Part shown: one piece after another, positions 44,170 to 52,487 of the stretch
How the letters are laid out: every line of letters begins with the position of its first letter
Numbering within the stretch: position 1 is the first letter of the stretch
Source: Planococcus glaciei
GTDB lineage: Bacteria; Bacillota; Bacilli; Bacillales_A; Planococcaceae
Assembly (NCBI RefSeq): GCF_900099655.1
Contig: NZ_FNDC01000012.1
Coordinates: 1 to 64,000, forward strand
Direction of reading: 5' to 3'
Length of the DNA: 64,000 nucleotides
The notes under the pieces: model-generated
Databases searched by the model: none
Told to the model about the DNA's origin: nothing
Seen by the model: the letters and a program-made list of their open reading frames with translations, nothing else
Translations under genes and position numbers: made by a program

Positions 44170-44710
44170 CCTGGAACCCCTCCCATTCGCTTGCATCGAC
44201 TTGGTCTTTCAACAGCTTTTTCGCTCTTCTCATTCTCGTTTTAATTGTGTTCTCCTGGCTGTTTAGCAAATGGCTGATTTCTTTCGTCGTGAATTCCTGG
44301 TAATAGTAAAGAAGGATGGCTTCCCGGTATTTAATTGGCAGCCCCAATACTTTTCTTGTTAAATTGGCTTGGCCCGATCGGACTTCCACATTTTCTTCTG
44401 GAGACTTTCCGCCTGACATCAGGTTTTCGATGGTATCCGTAAACAAGGCCCGCTTATTTTTCCAACTTCTTAGATGGTCATGGCATTTATTGATCGTTAT
44501 TTTGGAAAGGTAGGTTTTCAGCGAGGAGCGGTTTTCAAACTGATGGGCCTTTTGATAATAAGCAAGAAAGGCTTGTTGCACAATGTCCTCGGCAGCCTGC
44601 CAGTCTTGAACGTAAAAATAAGCCAGGCGAATCAGTTCTTCGCCGCAGCTGTCCATAATCTTTTCCATCTGCTCATCACTTACTTTAGATTCGTTTAAGT
44701 TCCTGGCCAC
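44156..44710 (-). CDS. ECF-type RNA polymerase sigma factor
   Basis: 184 residues, GTG start with GGAGG 8 bp upstream. Region 2: ELIRLAYFYVQDWQAAEDIVQQAFLAYYQKAHQFENRSSLKTYLSKITINKCHDHLRSW; region 4: LPIKYREAILLYYYQEFTTKEISHLLNSQENTIKTRMRRAKKLL. Fits Bacillus SigM/SigV-like sigma factors. An ECF promoter lies immediately upstream, so it is autoregulated. The overlapping downstream gene is its likely membrane regulator. Confidence 0.93.
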   Translation of the reverse strand: MARNLNESKVSDEQMEKIMDSCGEELIRLAYFYVQDWQAAEDIVQQAFLAYYQKAHQFENRSSLKTYLSKITINKCHDHLRSWKNKRALFTDTIENLMSGGKSPEENVEVRSGQANLTRKVLGLPIKYREAILLYYYQEFTTKEISHLLNSQENTIKTRMRRAKKLLKDQVDASEWEGFQDEQA

Positions 44711-44743
44711 AGTCCCATCCTCCCCCTTCCTTTATACTTCGTA

Positions 44744-44770
44744 GACGTAAGATTTTCGGGAATAGTTTCA
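44744..44770 (-). promoter_or_regulatory. ECF sigma autoregulatory promoter
   Basis: Minus strand: -35 TGAAAC (44770-44765), 17-bp spacer TATTCCCGAAAATCTTA, -10 CGTC (44747-44744). Matches the TGAAAC-N16/17-CGTC consensus of Bacillus SigM/SigV-type factors. Confidence 0.85.
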
Positions 44771-44836
44771 TTTAACAAGCTGCTTTATGAAAAAGTTTTT
44801 TTAAAGGTTTTCAAATCTTTTTCTTATTTAAAAACG

Positions 44837-44866
44837 AAAACCTCCGCTAAAAGCAGCGAAGGTTTT
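44837..44866 (-). terminator. Terminator of the ECF-ABC operon
   Basis: AAAACCTTCGCT / AGCGGAGGTTTT stem (minus strand, one mismatch) with flanking T-run, 45 bp after the last gene. Confidence 0.8.
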
Positions 44867-44909
44867 ATTGTCATGATTTTTAAATTCAGCGGTTTATTTT
44901 TCTGACGTT

Positions 44910-46046
44910 CTAAGCAATATCTTTGCGCATTTCACGCTTCCAGATCAGCCATGCGGAAACGATGGTGACGAGAACCAACATACTATAACCGGTTGGAACT
45001 AATGCTTGCGGCAGCCAGATGTTCAGGATATCCCGGATCAAGTACATCACAACGCCCGCAATCGTGATGAACAAAACAACGATTTGGATTCCAATCAAAA
45101 CGATGGCATTCGGAACAACGGTCGAAACCGCCATGGACACTACACCAAGAAGCATTGCCACAAAAAAGATGGCGGCTACCGATAAGAAGATGTATTGCAG
45201 GAACGTCATGTCATACCAATAGTCATACCAGCCAAAAGACGCAAGCGGCAAATTGAAGTGGGTTGCGGTGCCGTTTGTCCAATACAAGCCCATGTAAATG
45301 GTCAGGAGCACCGCTGCCAGCAAAGCCGCACTGCATAAGCCTGCCTGCCATTTCGCCCGGTAGACCTTTCTCCCAAGCTTCGACGTATACTGGATAGGAA
45401 CCAAGCCCGCCCGGTAATCCCGCAGAAAAACCGGCGACATCAATAGGGCGATGCTGATCAAAATAATGATTGCCATATTCGTTTTGTACGTATAAAAATT
45501 GTCGAGCACGACGCTGGAATAAAAACCGGGCTGTTCCCCTGTTTGCTGTTGTTCAAAATGCTGCTGGCGTGCCCCAGCAGTCGTCTCGATATTCGCTTCT
45601 AAAGACAATTTTTCATTTTCATGATTTTCAATCAAGGATTCCCATGCCTGCAGTTCCCATAATAGATTTTGGACATTGTCATACAACAAATCCAAATGGT
45701 ATCCCGACATGTTTGGATTTGTATTCGAATGATTTCGGAAGGTCTGATAATCTGTAATGCCGAGCTCTTGTGCTTGCTTCTCTTTTGCAAAATAAGCATC
45801 GGCTTCTTTTACACGTTCTCCGTAAGTCGCCTTCAAGTCCTGGAATTCGCTTTCATCCAATGTGGCACCGTACTTCGGAATAATTTCCTGCTCAATCAAA
45901 AAGAGATCGGTTGCAGGCCGGCCGTTCGGAAAATACTCCAAATCAAATTCCAGGCGCAATTGGAATAGTAAGGCATTCACAATGCCGATAAGAATCAACA
46001 GCTTCCAAGAAAATATTTTCTTCATTTCCAACCGGAACAATTGCAT
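44910..46046 (-). CDS. ABC transporter permease, last gene of the ECF-ABC operon
   Basis: 378 residues from ATG 46046, chosen because its N-terminus MQLFRLEMKKIF aligns with that of the upstream permease (MWITWHEMKKAI) and it starts one base after that gene's stop. One N-terminal helix, a ~150-residue coiled extracellular loop (EKEKQAQELGITDYQTFRN...), and then five helices: the ABC-2 permease layout. It likely pairs with the other permease to export a peptide, lipid or drug. Confidence 0.88.
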   Translation of the reverse strand: MQLFRLEMKKIFSWKLLILIGIVNALLFQLRLEFDLEYFPNGRPATDLFLIEQEIIPKYGATLDESEFQDLKATYGERVKEADAYFAKEKQAQELGITDYQTFRNHSNTNPNMSGYHLDLLYDNVQNLLWELQAWESLIENHENEKLSLEANIETTAGARQQHFEQQQTGEQPGFYSSVVLDNFYTYKTNMAIIILISIALLMSPVFLRDYRAGLVPIQYTSKLGRKVYRAKWQAGLCSAALLAAVLLTIYMGLYWTNGTATHFNLPLASFGWYDYWYDMTFLQYIFLSVAAIFFVAMLLGVVSMAVSTVVPNAIVLIGIQIVVLFITIAGVVMYLIRDILNIWLPQALVPTGYSMLVLVTIVSAWLIWKREMRKDIA

Positions 46047-46047
46047 T

Positions 46048-47280
46048 CTATGCCACATCCCTTTTATAAAATCTTCGTATTGACCAGCCACTGCTTATTA
46101 GTGAAATAATCAACCAAAGAAGAATTGTCCAGAGTTCAAAGTACTGGATCATCGTAAACGTGGTGCCCCCTGTAAAATACATATGGGGATTCATCAGCAG
46201 TAAGCTTAAGTTCAGGCTGGCGATAAATTGCAGCATGGGAAAAGCATTTAGGAAGGAGGGCAGCAAAAACAATGCGATAAGCATCGAAAGGCAAATAACC
46301 CAAGTAAAATAACTGTTCCTAATATATAAGCTCACAGTGAAAGCTAGAATCGCGACAAGCAGGACAGCAAATAGCTCTACCAACAAAACTAGAATCAAGT
46401 ATTGCCAGACCATTAGCGGCCACCATGTGATGTAAGGAAGCTTATATTCCCAGTTCAGTCCGCTGCTTACTGCCGTGCTCCAGACACTCGAATAGTCATA
46501 AACGATGAAAAACAGCCCCAGAGAACATCCGGCAAGCAGCACGAACGCCAGCAAACTGACATTTAAGCAAGCTTTAAGCTTATGCCAGATTAAAGTGCGC
46601 CCTTTTTTTGTCGCGTAGATGGTAAATTGTGTCCGCTGCTCCACTTCGTAGTTCGCAATGAGCGCTGTAATCAAGACGACAAGCAAAATGCTTTGGACAG
46701 CGATATTCTTTACGAGCGAGCGGAACAATTCACTGTGCATGCGGTAATGTCCCGCAAAAAACCATTCTTTGTATTCTTCGGTTTCCACAATTTCCTTGTA
46801 GCGGTTTTCCCATTTTGTAAATTGTCCGCCCATGAATTCAGCCAATCTCCCTTCCATAGGTACCGCATCAAACAGGTCTTTTCTCAGCTCTTCCATATCG
46901 ATGGCTTTGTAGCGTGCCTCCAAATCCATTCCCAATGCATAATACGTATAATTCAAACTGAGGCGGTCGATTGCTTTTTGGCCAGCGGGATTTACCTGCT
47001 CATATTTTTCGTAAGTCATTTCTTCTAAATACATTTCAGCATCTTGTTGTGCGCCAAGTTGTTCTGCATCGCCATCGATGTCTCCCTGCATTTCCAGTAA
47101 ACCGGCTTCCGTTATGGCATTGCCGTAGGAGGATGTAATGTCATTGACGATTTTTAATTCATCCCTCAAAAAAGACTGGCTGAAAATCTGAAAGCCGTTA
47201 AAGACAATAAACAAGACGAGCAAGACCACAATGACCGGCGAAGTGATGGCTTTTTTCATTTCATGCCACGTAATCCACAT
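46048..47280 (-). CDS. ABC transporter permease
   Basis: 410 residues from ATG 47280, four bases after the ATPase stop; longer frames to 47310 are possible. Architecture: N-terminal helix, large extracellular coiled loop, then about five helices. Paired with the permease downstream. ABC-2-like exporters of this design are common beside ECF or two-component regulators of envelope stress or peptide resistance. Confidence 0.88.
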   Translation of the reverse strand: MWITWHEMKKAITSPVIVVLLVLFIVFNGFQIFSQSFLRDELKIVNDITSSYGNAITEAGLLEMQGDIDGDAEQLGAQQDAEMYLEEMTYEKYEQVNPAGQKAIDRLSLNYTYYALGMDLEARYKAIDMEELRKDLFDAVPMEGRLAEFMGGQFTKWENRYKEIVETEEYKEWFFAGHYRMHSELFRSLVKNIAVQSILLVVLITALIANYEVEQRTQFTIYATKKGRTLIWHKLKACLNVSLLAFVLLAGCSLGLFFIVYDYSSVWSTAVSSGLNWEYKLPYITWWPLMVWQYLILVLLVELFAVLLVAILAFTVSLYIRNSYFTWVICLSMLIALFLLPSFLNAFPMLQFIASLNLSLLLMNPHMYFTGGTTFTMIQYFELWTILLWLIISLISSGWSIRRFYKRDVA

Positions 47281-47284
47281 GGCT

Positions 47285-48163
47285 TTACCTGATGCTGCTT
47301 TCATTGGCATATTCCACTAAAAACACATCTTCCAATTCCGGTTCGGCCGGCTGCCATCCTGCCTCTTGCTGCTCCGGCGCATAAAAGCGCACCAACATCT
47401 GCCCGTGCTCCTGCTTTTCTTCAAGTGTCAGGAATCGCTTCCGGAATTCACCGAAATGTCCATAAGGCATAGCCACTTCGAAGATTTTCCCCCGCAGGCT
47501 TTCGCAAATAGTGGCTGTGTCGCCTTTATACAACAGAGTCTGGTCGCGGATCATGACGATTTCATTGGCAATGGATTCGATATCCGACACGATGTGCGTT
47601 GAAATCAGGATGATGCGCTCGCGTGCCAGATCCGACAGCAGATGGCGGAAACGGGCACGTTCTTTCGGATCGAGCCCCGCAGTCGGTTCATCCAAGATCA
47701 ATATCTTGGGATCCCCAAGAAGCGCCTGGGCAATCCCGACACGTTGAATCATGCCGCCTGAGAATTTTCGCATCTTTTTATGTTTCACATCACTCAGAGC
47801 GACCATTTCCAATACTTCATCAATGCGGCGGTCCACCGTTTTCTTGTCCATTCCTTTTAACGCAGCCAAGTAACTTAAATATTTCTGCGGCGTATAATGC
47901 TTATAATAGCCGAAGTGCTGAGGCAAATAGCCAATCAGTTCACGGTAGTCTTCTCCCAGTGCTTCAATGGGTTTGCCGTCATAGAGGATTTCGCCGCTTG
48001 TCGGTTTGATTAGAGTGACGAGCATTTTGATGAGCGTCGTTTTCCCCGCTCCGTTCGGCGCCAGCAAGCCATAAATGCCGTTGTCAAATTGAAGGTTCAT
48101 GTTCTGTAAAGCTGTAAATTTGCCGTAATCCTTGCCTAGTTCGCTGACTGTCAGCATGTCCAT
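47285..48163 (-). CDS. ABC transporter ATP-binding protein
   Basis: 292 residues. Walker A GLLAPNGAGKTTLI, Q-loop LIGYLPQHFGYY, signature FSGGMIQRVGIAQALLG, Walker B KILILDEPTAGLDP and the H-loop STHIVSDIE. Typical single-domain exporter ATPase, similar to antibiotic-export ATPases. GGAGG 5 bp before the ATG. Overlaps the membrane protein upstream by 13 bp. Confidence 0.95.
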   Translation of the reverse strand: MDMLTVSELGKDYGKFTALQNMNLQFDNGIYGLLAPNGAGKTTLIKMLVTLIKPTSGEILYDGKPIEALGEDYRELIGYLPQHFGYYKHYTPQKYLSYLAALKGMDKKTVDRRIDEVLEMVALSDVKHKKMRKFSGGMIQRVGIAQALLGDPKILILDEPTAGLDPKERARFRHLLSDLARERIILISTHIVSDIESIANEIVMIRDQTLLYKGDTATICESLRGKIFEVAMPYGHFGEFRKRFLTLEEKQEHGQMLVRFYAPEQQEAGWQPAEPELEDVFLVEYANESSIR

Positions 48164-48909
48164 AATCCCTCCTGCTTCCGAGTAAATGCTTTTGTAAATG
48201 TATAGAAAAAGAAACCGATTAACATAAGCAGTATGCCGATATACACCACGAGCGGCAGTTGAAACACGACCCGCAAATAAGACTCATTCATCGTGAGCAG
48301 CCATGCGCTATTGATGAACAGCCAACTCAGTGAAAAGATGATTGTTCGGCGCCAGACATTGCCCTGTGCAACAAACCACAGCAGCCCCGACGAAAAACCA
48401 AAGAGGCCCGTCAAAGAAATGATCCATATCCGCAAAAAATCGACATCGAAGTTCAAGGCCATAACAAGCGCCGCTGTCATATTGATAAGTAAAGCAATAC
48501 CGCTGAAGATCAAGATCCGCACAGCTATCACTTGGAAAATCGTAACCTTCATCGTCATTTCAAGTTCAAAAGTCTGCTTCTCCCACTTTTCATAAAAAGC
48601 ATAGGCTGTTATAAGCAGTAGCGAAATGGGCGATGCAAGAAACACATAGCCGTAAAGGGAAGGTGAAATCGATTTGCTGTCTGAGGTAATCAGCCATATG
48701 CAAAAGATCGTGACCGCCAACAGGAGACTTGCGAAGACAGTTTCGCTGCGATTGGGAAACAAATACTGCCAGCCCATCTGATTTTTAATGCCTTTCATAG
48801 CCTTGAAAAAACTTGGTTTTGCCGGAAGAGCTTTTTGGACAATCAAAGCCGCCTGCCGTTCGATTTCCTGATCATCTGGATACGGGATATTCCAGTTATC
48901 CTTGGTCAT
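48151..48909 (-). CDS. Membrane protein between ECF sigma factor and ABC ATPase, probable anti-sigma factor
   Basis: 252 residues. The first ~60 are cytoplasmic and polar (PYPDDQEIERQAALIVQKAL...), followed by about six membrane helices. This topology (cytoplasmic head for sigma binding, membrane sensor) fits an integral anti-sigma factor, as does its position between the sigma and transporter genes with 14-bp and 13-bp overlaps. No zinc anti-sigma motif (HxxxCxxC) is seen. Assignment is by context only. Confidence 0.7.
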   Translation of the reverse strand: MTKDNWNIPYPDDQEIERQAALIVQKALPAKPSFFKAMKGIKNQMGWQYLFPNRSETVFASLLLAVTIFCIWLITSDSKSISPSLYGYVFLASPISLLLITAYAFYEKWEKQTFELEMTMKVTIFQVIAVRILIFSGIALLINMTAALVMALNFDVDFLRIWIISLTGLFGFSSGLLWFVAQGNVWRRTIIFSLSWLFINSAWLLTMNESYLRVVFQLPLVVYIGILLMLIGFFFYTFTKAFTRKQEGLWTC

Positions 48910-49465
48910 ATCGCATCTCCTCCATTTCCTTTCGTATAAAACGGACCGTTTTGTAATACTTCGTCTTTACTGTCGATTCCGGCAAATGCAGAGCCTCCGC
49001 AATTGCCCCAAAGGTCTGATCCAGAAACAATTTATAACGGAAAATGTGTTGGGCTGTATGATCACAAAGCGCCAGACTCGCTTGCAGCTCCTGCATTCGT
49101 TCTTTTTGGGTAATTTCCTGTAAAATATCTTCCGGACTTTCTATCTCTTGTTCTTCTATGTAATCTGTCCGCGCAGTCGTCCGGTAGCTTTTCGACCGGA
49201 AATAATCGATGCAATGATTGGTTGCAATGCGATACAGCCATGTCCGAAAAGAGGCTTTTCGCGAATCATAGCTGCTGATGGCCTGCAGCATGCGAATAAA
49301 TACTTCCTGCGTTAAATCGAGTGCCCCCTGTTCATCGACAACTTGTTTGTAGACAAAAGCGAATATCTCTTTATAGTAGGCTTTTACTAATTGATTCGCG
49401 CTGTCCTCGTGCCCCGACCGCTGAACACGCCGAATCCACCGTTTTTCCAAATCCACTTGCTTCAT
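48896..49465 (-). CDS. ECF-type sigma factor heading the ABC operon
   Basis: 189 residues from ATG 49465; an upstream frame to 49558 would begin before the inferred promoter's start site. Region 2: YYKEIFAFVYKQVVDEQGALDLTQEVFIRMLQAISSYDSRKASFRTWLYRIATNHCIDYFRS; region 4: LFLDQTFGAIAEALHLPESTVKTKYYKTVRFIRKEM. It starts the operon sigma, membrane protein, ATPase, permease, permease, like the SigY-Yxl arrangement of Bacillus. Confidence 0.92.
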   Translation of the reverse strand: MKQVDLEKRWIRRVQRSGHEDSANQLVKAYYKEIFAFVYKQVVDEQGALDLTQEVFIRMLQAISSYDSRKASFRTWLYRIATNHCIDYFRSKSYRTTARTDYIEEQEIESPEDILQEITQKERMQELQASLALCDHTAQHIFRYKLFLDQTFGAIAEALHLPESTVKTKYYKTVRFIRKEMEEMRYDQG

Positions 49466-49494
49466 CACATCTCTTTCATCGCTTCCTACATATA

Positions 49495-49521
49495 TTCGTA
49501 AAGCCTGCAGAAATAGTTTTA
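49495..49521 (-). promoter_or_regulatory. ECF-like promoter of the sigma-ABC operon
   Basis: Minus strand: TAAAAC (49521-49516), 17-bp spacer TATTTCTGCAGGCTTTA, CGAA (49498-49495). Closely parallels the promoter at 44744-44770. Confidence 0.7.
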
Positions 49522-49591
49522 ACTTTTTTATTAGACAAGGATTTTTATTTCTAATCATGAAGTATATCTAGTTATCTAATCGACAAAATAA

Positions 49592-49642
49592 AAAAAGAAG
49601 GATATAGCGGCTCGGTTCAACCTGAGCTTCTTCCTTCCTTTT
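49592..49642 (-). terminator. Terminator-like hairpin near the copper ATPase remnant
   Basis: GAAGGA / TCCTTC outer stem and GCTCGGTT / ACCTGAGC inner stem, flanked by a minus-strand T-run. Confidence 0.6.
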
Positions 49643-49702
49643 ATATTTTACGCTGTCTTTTCATAAATTACTTAATTTGTAAAAATATTTTATATTATTT
49701 TA

Positions 49703-49880
49703 TTAAGCCTTCAAAAGCTTCGTATTGATTGCGACGATCACTATACTCAGACTTATGACAACAGCGCCTATCGCCGGACTGATCACTAACCCCCATGGCG
49801 CAAGGACACCAGCAGCGATAGGAATCACGAAAGTATTGTACCGATTTCTAGAGCCACCCAAAATATGCAGTTTTGATGGA
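49703..49880 (-). pseudogene. C-terminal remnant of a CopB-like copper P-type ATPase
   Basis: A minus-strand frame ending TAA at 49703 reads NRYNTFVIPIAAGVLAPWG then SPAIGAVVISLSIVIVAINTKLLK, the end of copper/silver P1B-ATPases (usual form NxxATGYNxxAIPLAAGVLAP). Further upstream QNCIFWVA, the expected preceding segment, is in another frame, so the remnant is frameshifted as well as truncated. No start codon or catalytic domains remain. It lies next to a copper-type Cys-rich protein. Confidence 0.75.
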
Positions 49881-49957
49881 GTTTGGCGTTTTTCGTTTAA
49901 TGGAAGGGCGAACGGGAAGAGGTATTAAAGAAAACTAAAAAAAATGGAGGTTTTAAT

Positions 49958-50290
49958 ATGGCTCATGATCAGCATCAGGAACTCATCCAAATTTTGCACG
50001 ATTGCGCTGCAGCGTGCAACCACTGTTTTGACGCTTGCCTGCAAGAGGAAGACGTGAAGATGATGGTTCAGTGCATCCGGTTAGACCGGGAATGTGCAGA
50101 CATCTGCGCCTTTTTGGAACAGGCAATTTCGAGAAATTCGCCGTTTGTGCCGGAACTGGCCAGAGTATGCGCTGCAATTTGCGATGCATGCGGCGACGAA
50201 TGCGCGAAGCACGCAGACCATCACGACCATTGCAAACATTGTGCGGAGGCTTGCCGCAAATGTGCAGAAGCTTGCCGCAACATTGCGTAA
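49958..50290 (+). CDS. Cys-rich four-helix-bundle copper-binding protein (Csp/DUF326-like)
   Basis: 110 residues with many Cys residues spaced as CxxxC/CxxC along helices: CAAACNHCFDACLQ, CIRLDRECADIC, CAAICDACGDECAKHADHHDHCKHCAEACRKCAEAC. This is the pattern of cytosolic copper storage proteins and the DUF326 four-helix bundles that fill their core with Cu(I). No signal peptide, so cytosolic. GGAGG upstream. Adjacent to a CopB remnant and a two-component system, suggesting copper homeostasis. Confidence 0.9.
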   Translation: MAHDQHQELIQILHDCAAACNHCFDACLQEEDVKMMVQCIRLDRECADICAFLEQAISRNSPFVPELARVCAAICDACGDECAKHADHHDHCKHCAEACRKCAEACRNIA

Positions 50291-50294
50291 TTCC

Positions 50295-50333
50295 AAAAGG
50301 CCCGCTGGAAGAGGTTCTTCCAACGGGCCTTTT
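50295..50333. terminator. Bidirectional terminator
   Basis: AAAAGGCCCG.TGGAAGA / TCTTCCA.CGGGCCTTTT, a long stem between the convergent csp-like and response regulator genes. Confidence 0.9.
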
Positions 50334-50344
50334 CTATTGGCACT

Positions 50345-51025
50345 CTAATCCATTGCTTCGTTGATCCATTTATAGCCGATTCCCCAGACCGTGAGAAAGT
50401 GCTTGTCAATCGGAAAGCCGGCCTGTCGGATTTTTTCCCGGACATTGCGGACATGCGAATCAATGGTTCGTCCTTCCGTCTCCGAATCAAATCCCCAGAC
50501 CAACTGGATCAATTGCTCCCTGCTGAAGACTTTATTGGGGCTTTTCAATAGCTGCCCGAGCATCAGGAACTCTTTCGGCGTCAGCTTGATGGAATGACCA
50601 TTATAACTCAGTTCAAACCGTTCTTCGTCCCATAGCAGGCCATCGACTTCGATGCTGTTTTTAGACACTCTTCTGCGCAGCAAAGCCTCCATCCTGGCCA
50701 GCAATTCCTCTTCGTTAAAGGGCTTGGTCACGTAATCATCCGCGCCCAGTTTCAATCCCTTAATGATGTCCTCTTTCTGTTCCCGTGCTGTCAGCATTAT
50801 GATCGGCACATCCGAAAACTTGCGGATTTCCCGGCACAGCGCCCAGCCGTCCATTTCCGGCATCATGACATCCAGCAGCACCAAATCATAAATTTCTTTT
50901 TCCAAAAAGTTCAGGGCTTCAAAGGGCCCCAATGCTTTCGTGCAAACATACTGATGAGGCTTTAAATAAAGAGATACTAAATCCAGCATCCGCTGTTCAT
51001 CGTCCACCAACAAGACCTTCTGCAA
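50345..51025 (-). CDS. OmpR-family response regulator
   Basis: About 226 residues from TTG 51025 (GGAGG 7 bp upstream). Receiver domain with DDE and phospho-acceptor Asp52 in LVLLDVMMPEMDGW and Lys in DDYVTKPF; C-terminal winged helix (LTPKEFLMLGQLLKSPNKVFSREQLIQLVWGF...RTIDSHVRNVREKI). Overlaps the kinase gene by 29 bp. With its kinase it probably controls the neighbouring copper/metal genes. Confidence 0.95.
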   Translation of the reverse strand: MQKVLLVDDEQRMLDLVSLYLKPHQYVCTKALGPFEALNFLEKEIYDLVLLDVMMPEMDGWALCREIRKFSDVPIIMLTAREQKEDIIKGLKLGADDYVTKPFNEEELLARMEALLRRRVSKNSIEVDGLLWDEERFELSYNGHSIKLTPKEFLMLGQLLKSPNKVFSREQLIQLVWGFDSETEGRTIDSHVRNVREKIRQAGFPIDKHFLTVWGIGYKWINEAMD

Positions 51026-52406
51026 CTGGCTCCCTCCTTCCCAATTCAATCCGGACGGTCGTCCCTTTCCCGTAGTCGCTTTGAATGGCTATCCGGCCGC
51101 CGTGCGATTCGACGATTTCCTTTGCAATGGCGAGGCCTAATCCGCTGCCGCCATGCTGGCGCGACCGGGATTTATCGACCCGATACAGCCGGTCAAAAAC
51201 CAAGGGAAGCTCTTCTTCCGGAATGCCATTCCCTTCATCGCTGACGGTTATCAGTACGGTATCTTTCTCTAACTTTCCTAAAAGCATTACACGGCTGCCT
51301 TTGTCCGAATATTTCCGGGCATTGTCGAGAATGTTCAGCAGCACTTGCTGAAAGCGTTCACGGTCAATGAACGCCGTCATGTCCGGCTGGCAATGAACCT
51401 CCAAGGTGATATTCTTGTCCTCGAATGCCGGCCGGACCAAGGCGGCGACTGATTCAAACAACGCGTTGACGGAGACAGCCTTTTTTTGAATCGGGAACTG
51501 ATTGTGATCCAGTTGTGCGAGTTCGAACAATTGCCGGATTAATTCCGTCAAATGGGCGGTTTCCTCCCGGATAATGGAAATGTACTCCCTTTTTTCATCT
51601 TCAGAAATATCCGCTCTGCCGGCAATATCTGCATAGCCCTTTATATAAGTCAGCGGTGTTCGCAGCTCATGGGAAATGCTGGACAGGAATTCATTGCGCT
51701 CCCGCTTCAGACGGTCCAAATCGGTAGACAGCCTCGTGATGGCGTTGGCCAATTCACCCAGTTCATCGTTTCGCTCCAAATTCAATTGAACTTGATTATT
51801 TCCTTTGCTCAATTGTTCCGTTGCTTCCTTCATCCGGATCAGTGGCAGCGTAATCAGGCGTGACAGTACAAAGATGGTAACAACCGTGAGGCCTGCAGCA
51901 ACGATGCCCACCAGCACAAACTGATTGCGGAGGTGATTGACGATTTGCTTGATCAACGCCGTTTCGGCAAACATGAACACATGTCCCTGATGTTCACCGG
52001 CAATGGTGATGGGGCTATCGGTCGCGATAAAGCGTTTCTTGTCCCACTCATCGACAAGGATTTCCCCTTGTTCCGGCACCTGGCCAAAATCCGTATGCTG
52101 CAGTACGTCTTCCATTTCAGGTTCAATCGAATCGGAGTGGGTCAATTCATTGCCATCGGCATCCGTGATGATGACAATAAAATCAGAAGCCGATTCCATC
52201 ATGGCGACATGGCTCAATGTTGCAGCCGTAAAACTGTCTTCCAGAACTTCGCTGTGGGTATTGCCCCTGGCCAAAAGGTTCGCCATGACCTCATCCACGC
52301 GTTCATCGACAAACGTCACATACAGAATCAAAAACAACAACGATTCCACAATGAGGATAAAAATGAAAAACAGCGCCCCGATTTTCAATGCAAGTTTGTT
52401 AAACAT
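50997..52406 (-). CDS. Sensor histidine kinase
   Basis: 469 residues: helix at about 10-32, extracytoplasmic sensor (33-160), second helix (163-182), HAMP (183-235), dimerisation box FLSSISHELRTPLTYIKGY with His246, and HATPase (N-box LLNILDNARKYSDKG, G1 DEGNGIP, GGSGLGLAIAKEIVESHGG). In Firmicutes, a kinase/regulator pair next to copper-binding proteins and a YdhK gene resembles CopRS/CssRS-like metal or envelope stress systems. The ligand is not deducible. Confidence 0.93.
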   Translation of the reverse strand: MFNKLALKIGALFFIFILIVESLLFLILYVTFVDERVDEVMANLLARGNTHSEVLEDSFTAATLSHVAMMESASDFIVIITDADGNELTHSDSIEPEMEDVLQHTDFGQVPEQGEILVDEWDKKRFIATDSPITIAGEHQGHVFMFAETALIKQIVNHLRNQFVLVGIVAAGLTVVTIFVLSRLITLPLIRMKEATEQLSKGNNQVQLNLERNDELGELANAITRLSTDLDRLKRERNEFLSSISHELRTPLTYIKGYADIAGRADISEDEKREYISIIREETAHLTELIRQLFELAQLDHNQFPIQKKAVSVNALFESVAALVRPAFEDKNITLEVHCQPDMTAFIDRERFQQVLLNILDNARKYSDKGSRVMLLGKLEKDTVLITVSDEGNGIPEEELPLVFDRLYRVDKSRSRQHGGSGLGLAIAKEIVESHGGRIAIQSDYGKGTTVRIELGRREPVAEGLVGGR

Positions 52407-52487
52407 AGCACCCTTCTTTCAGACTCAACAAACGGATTCGGCATTTCACAAAAAGCCATCCGCTTCAAATCACATAATTTCAAGTTT

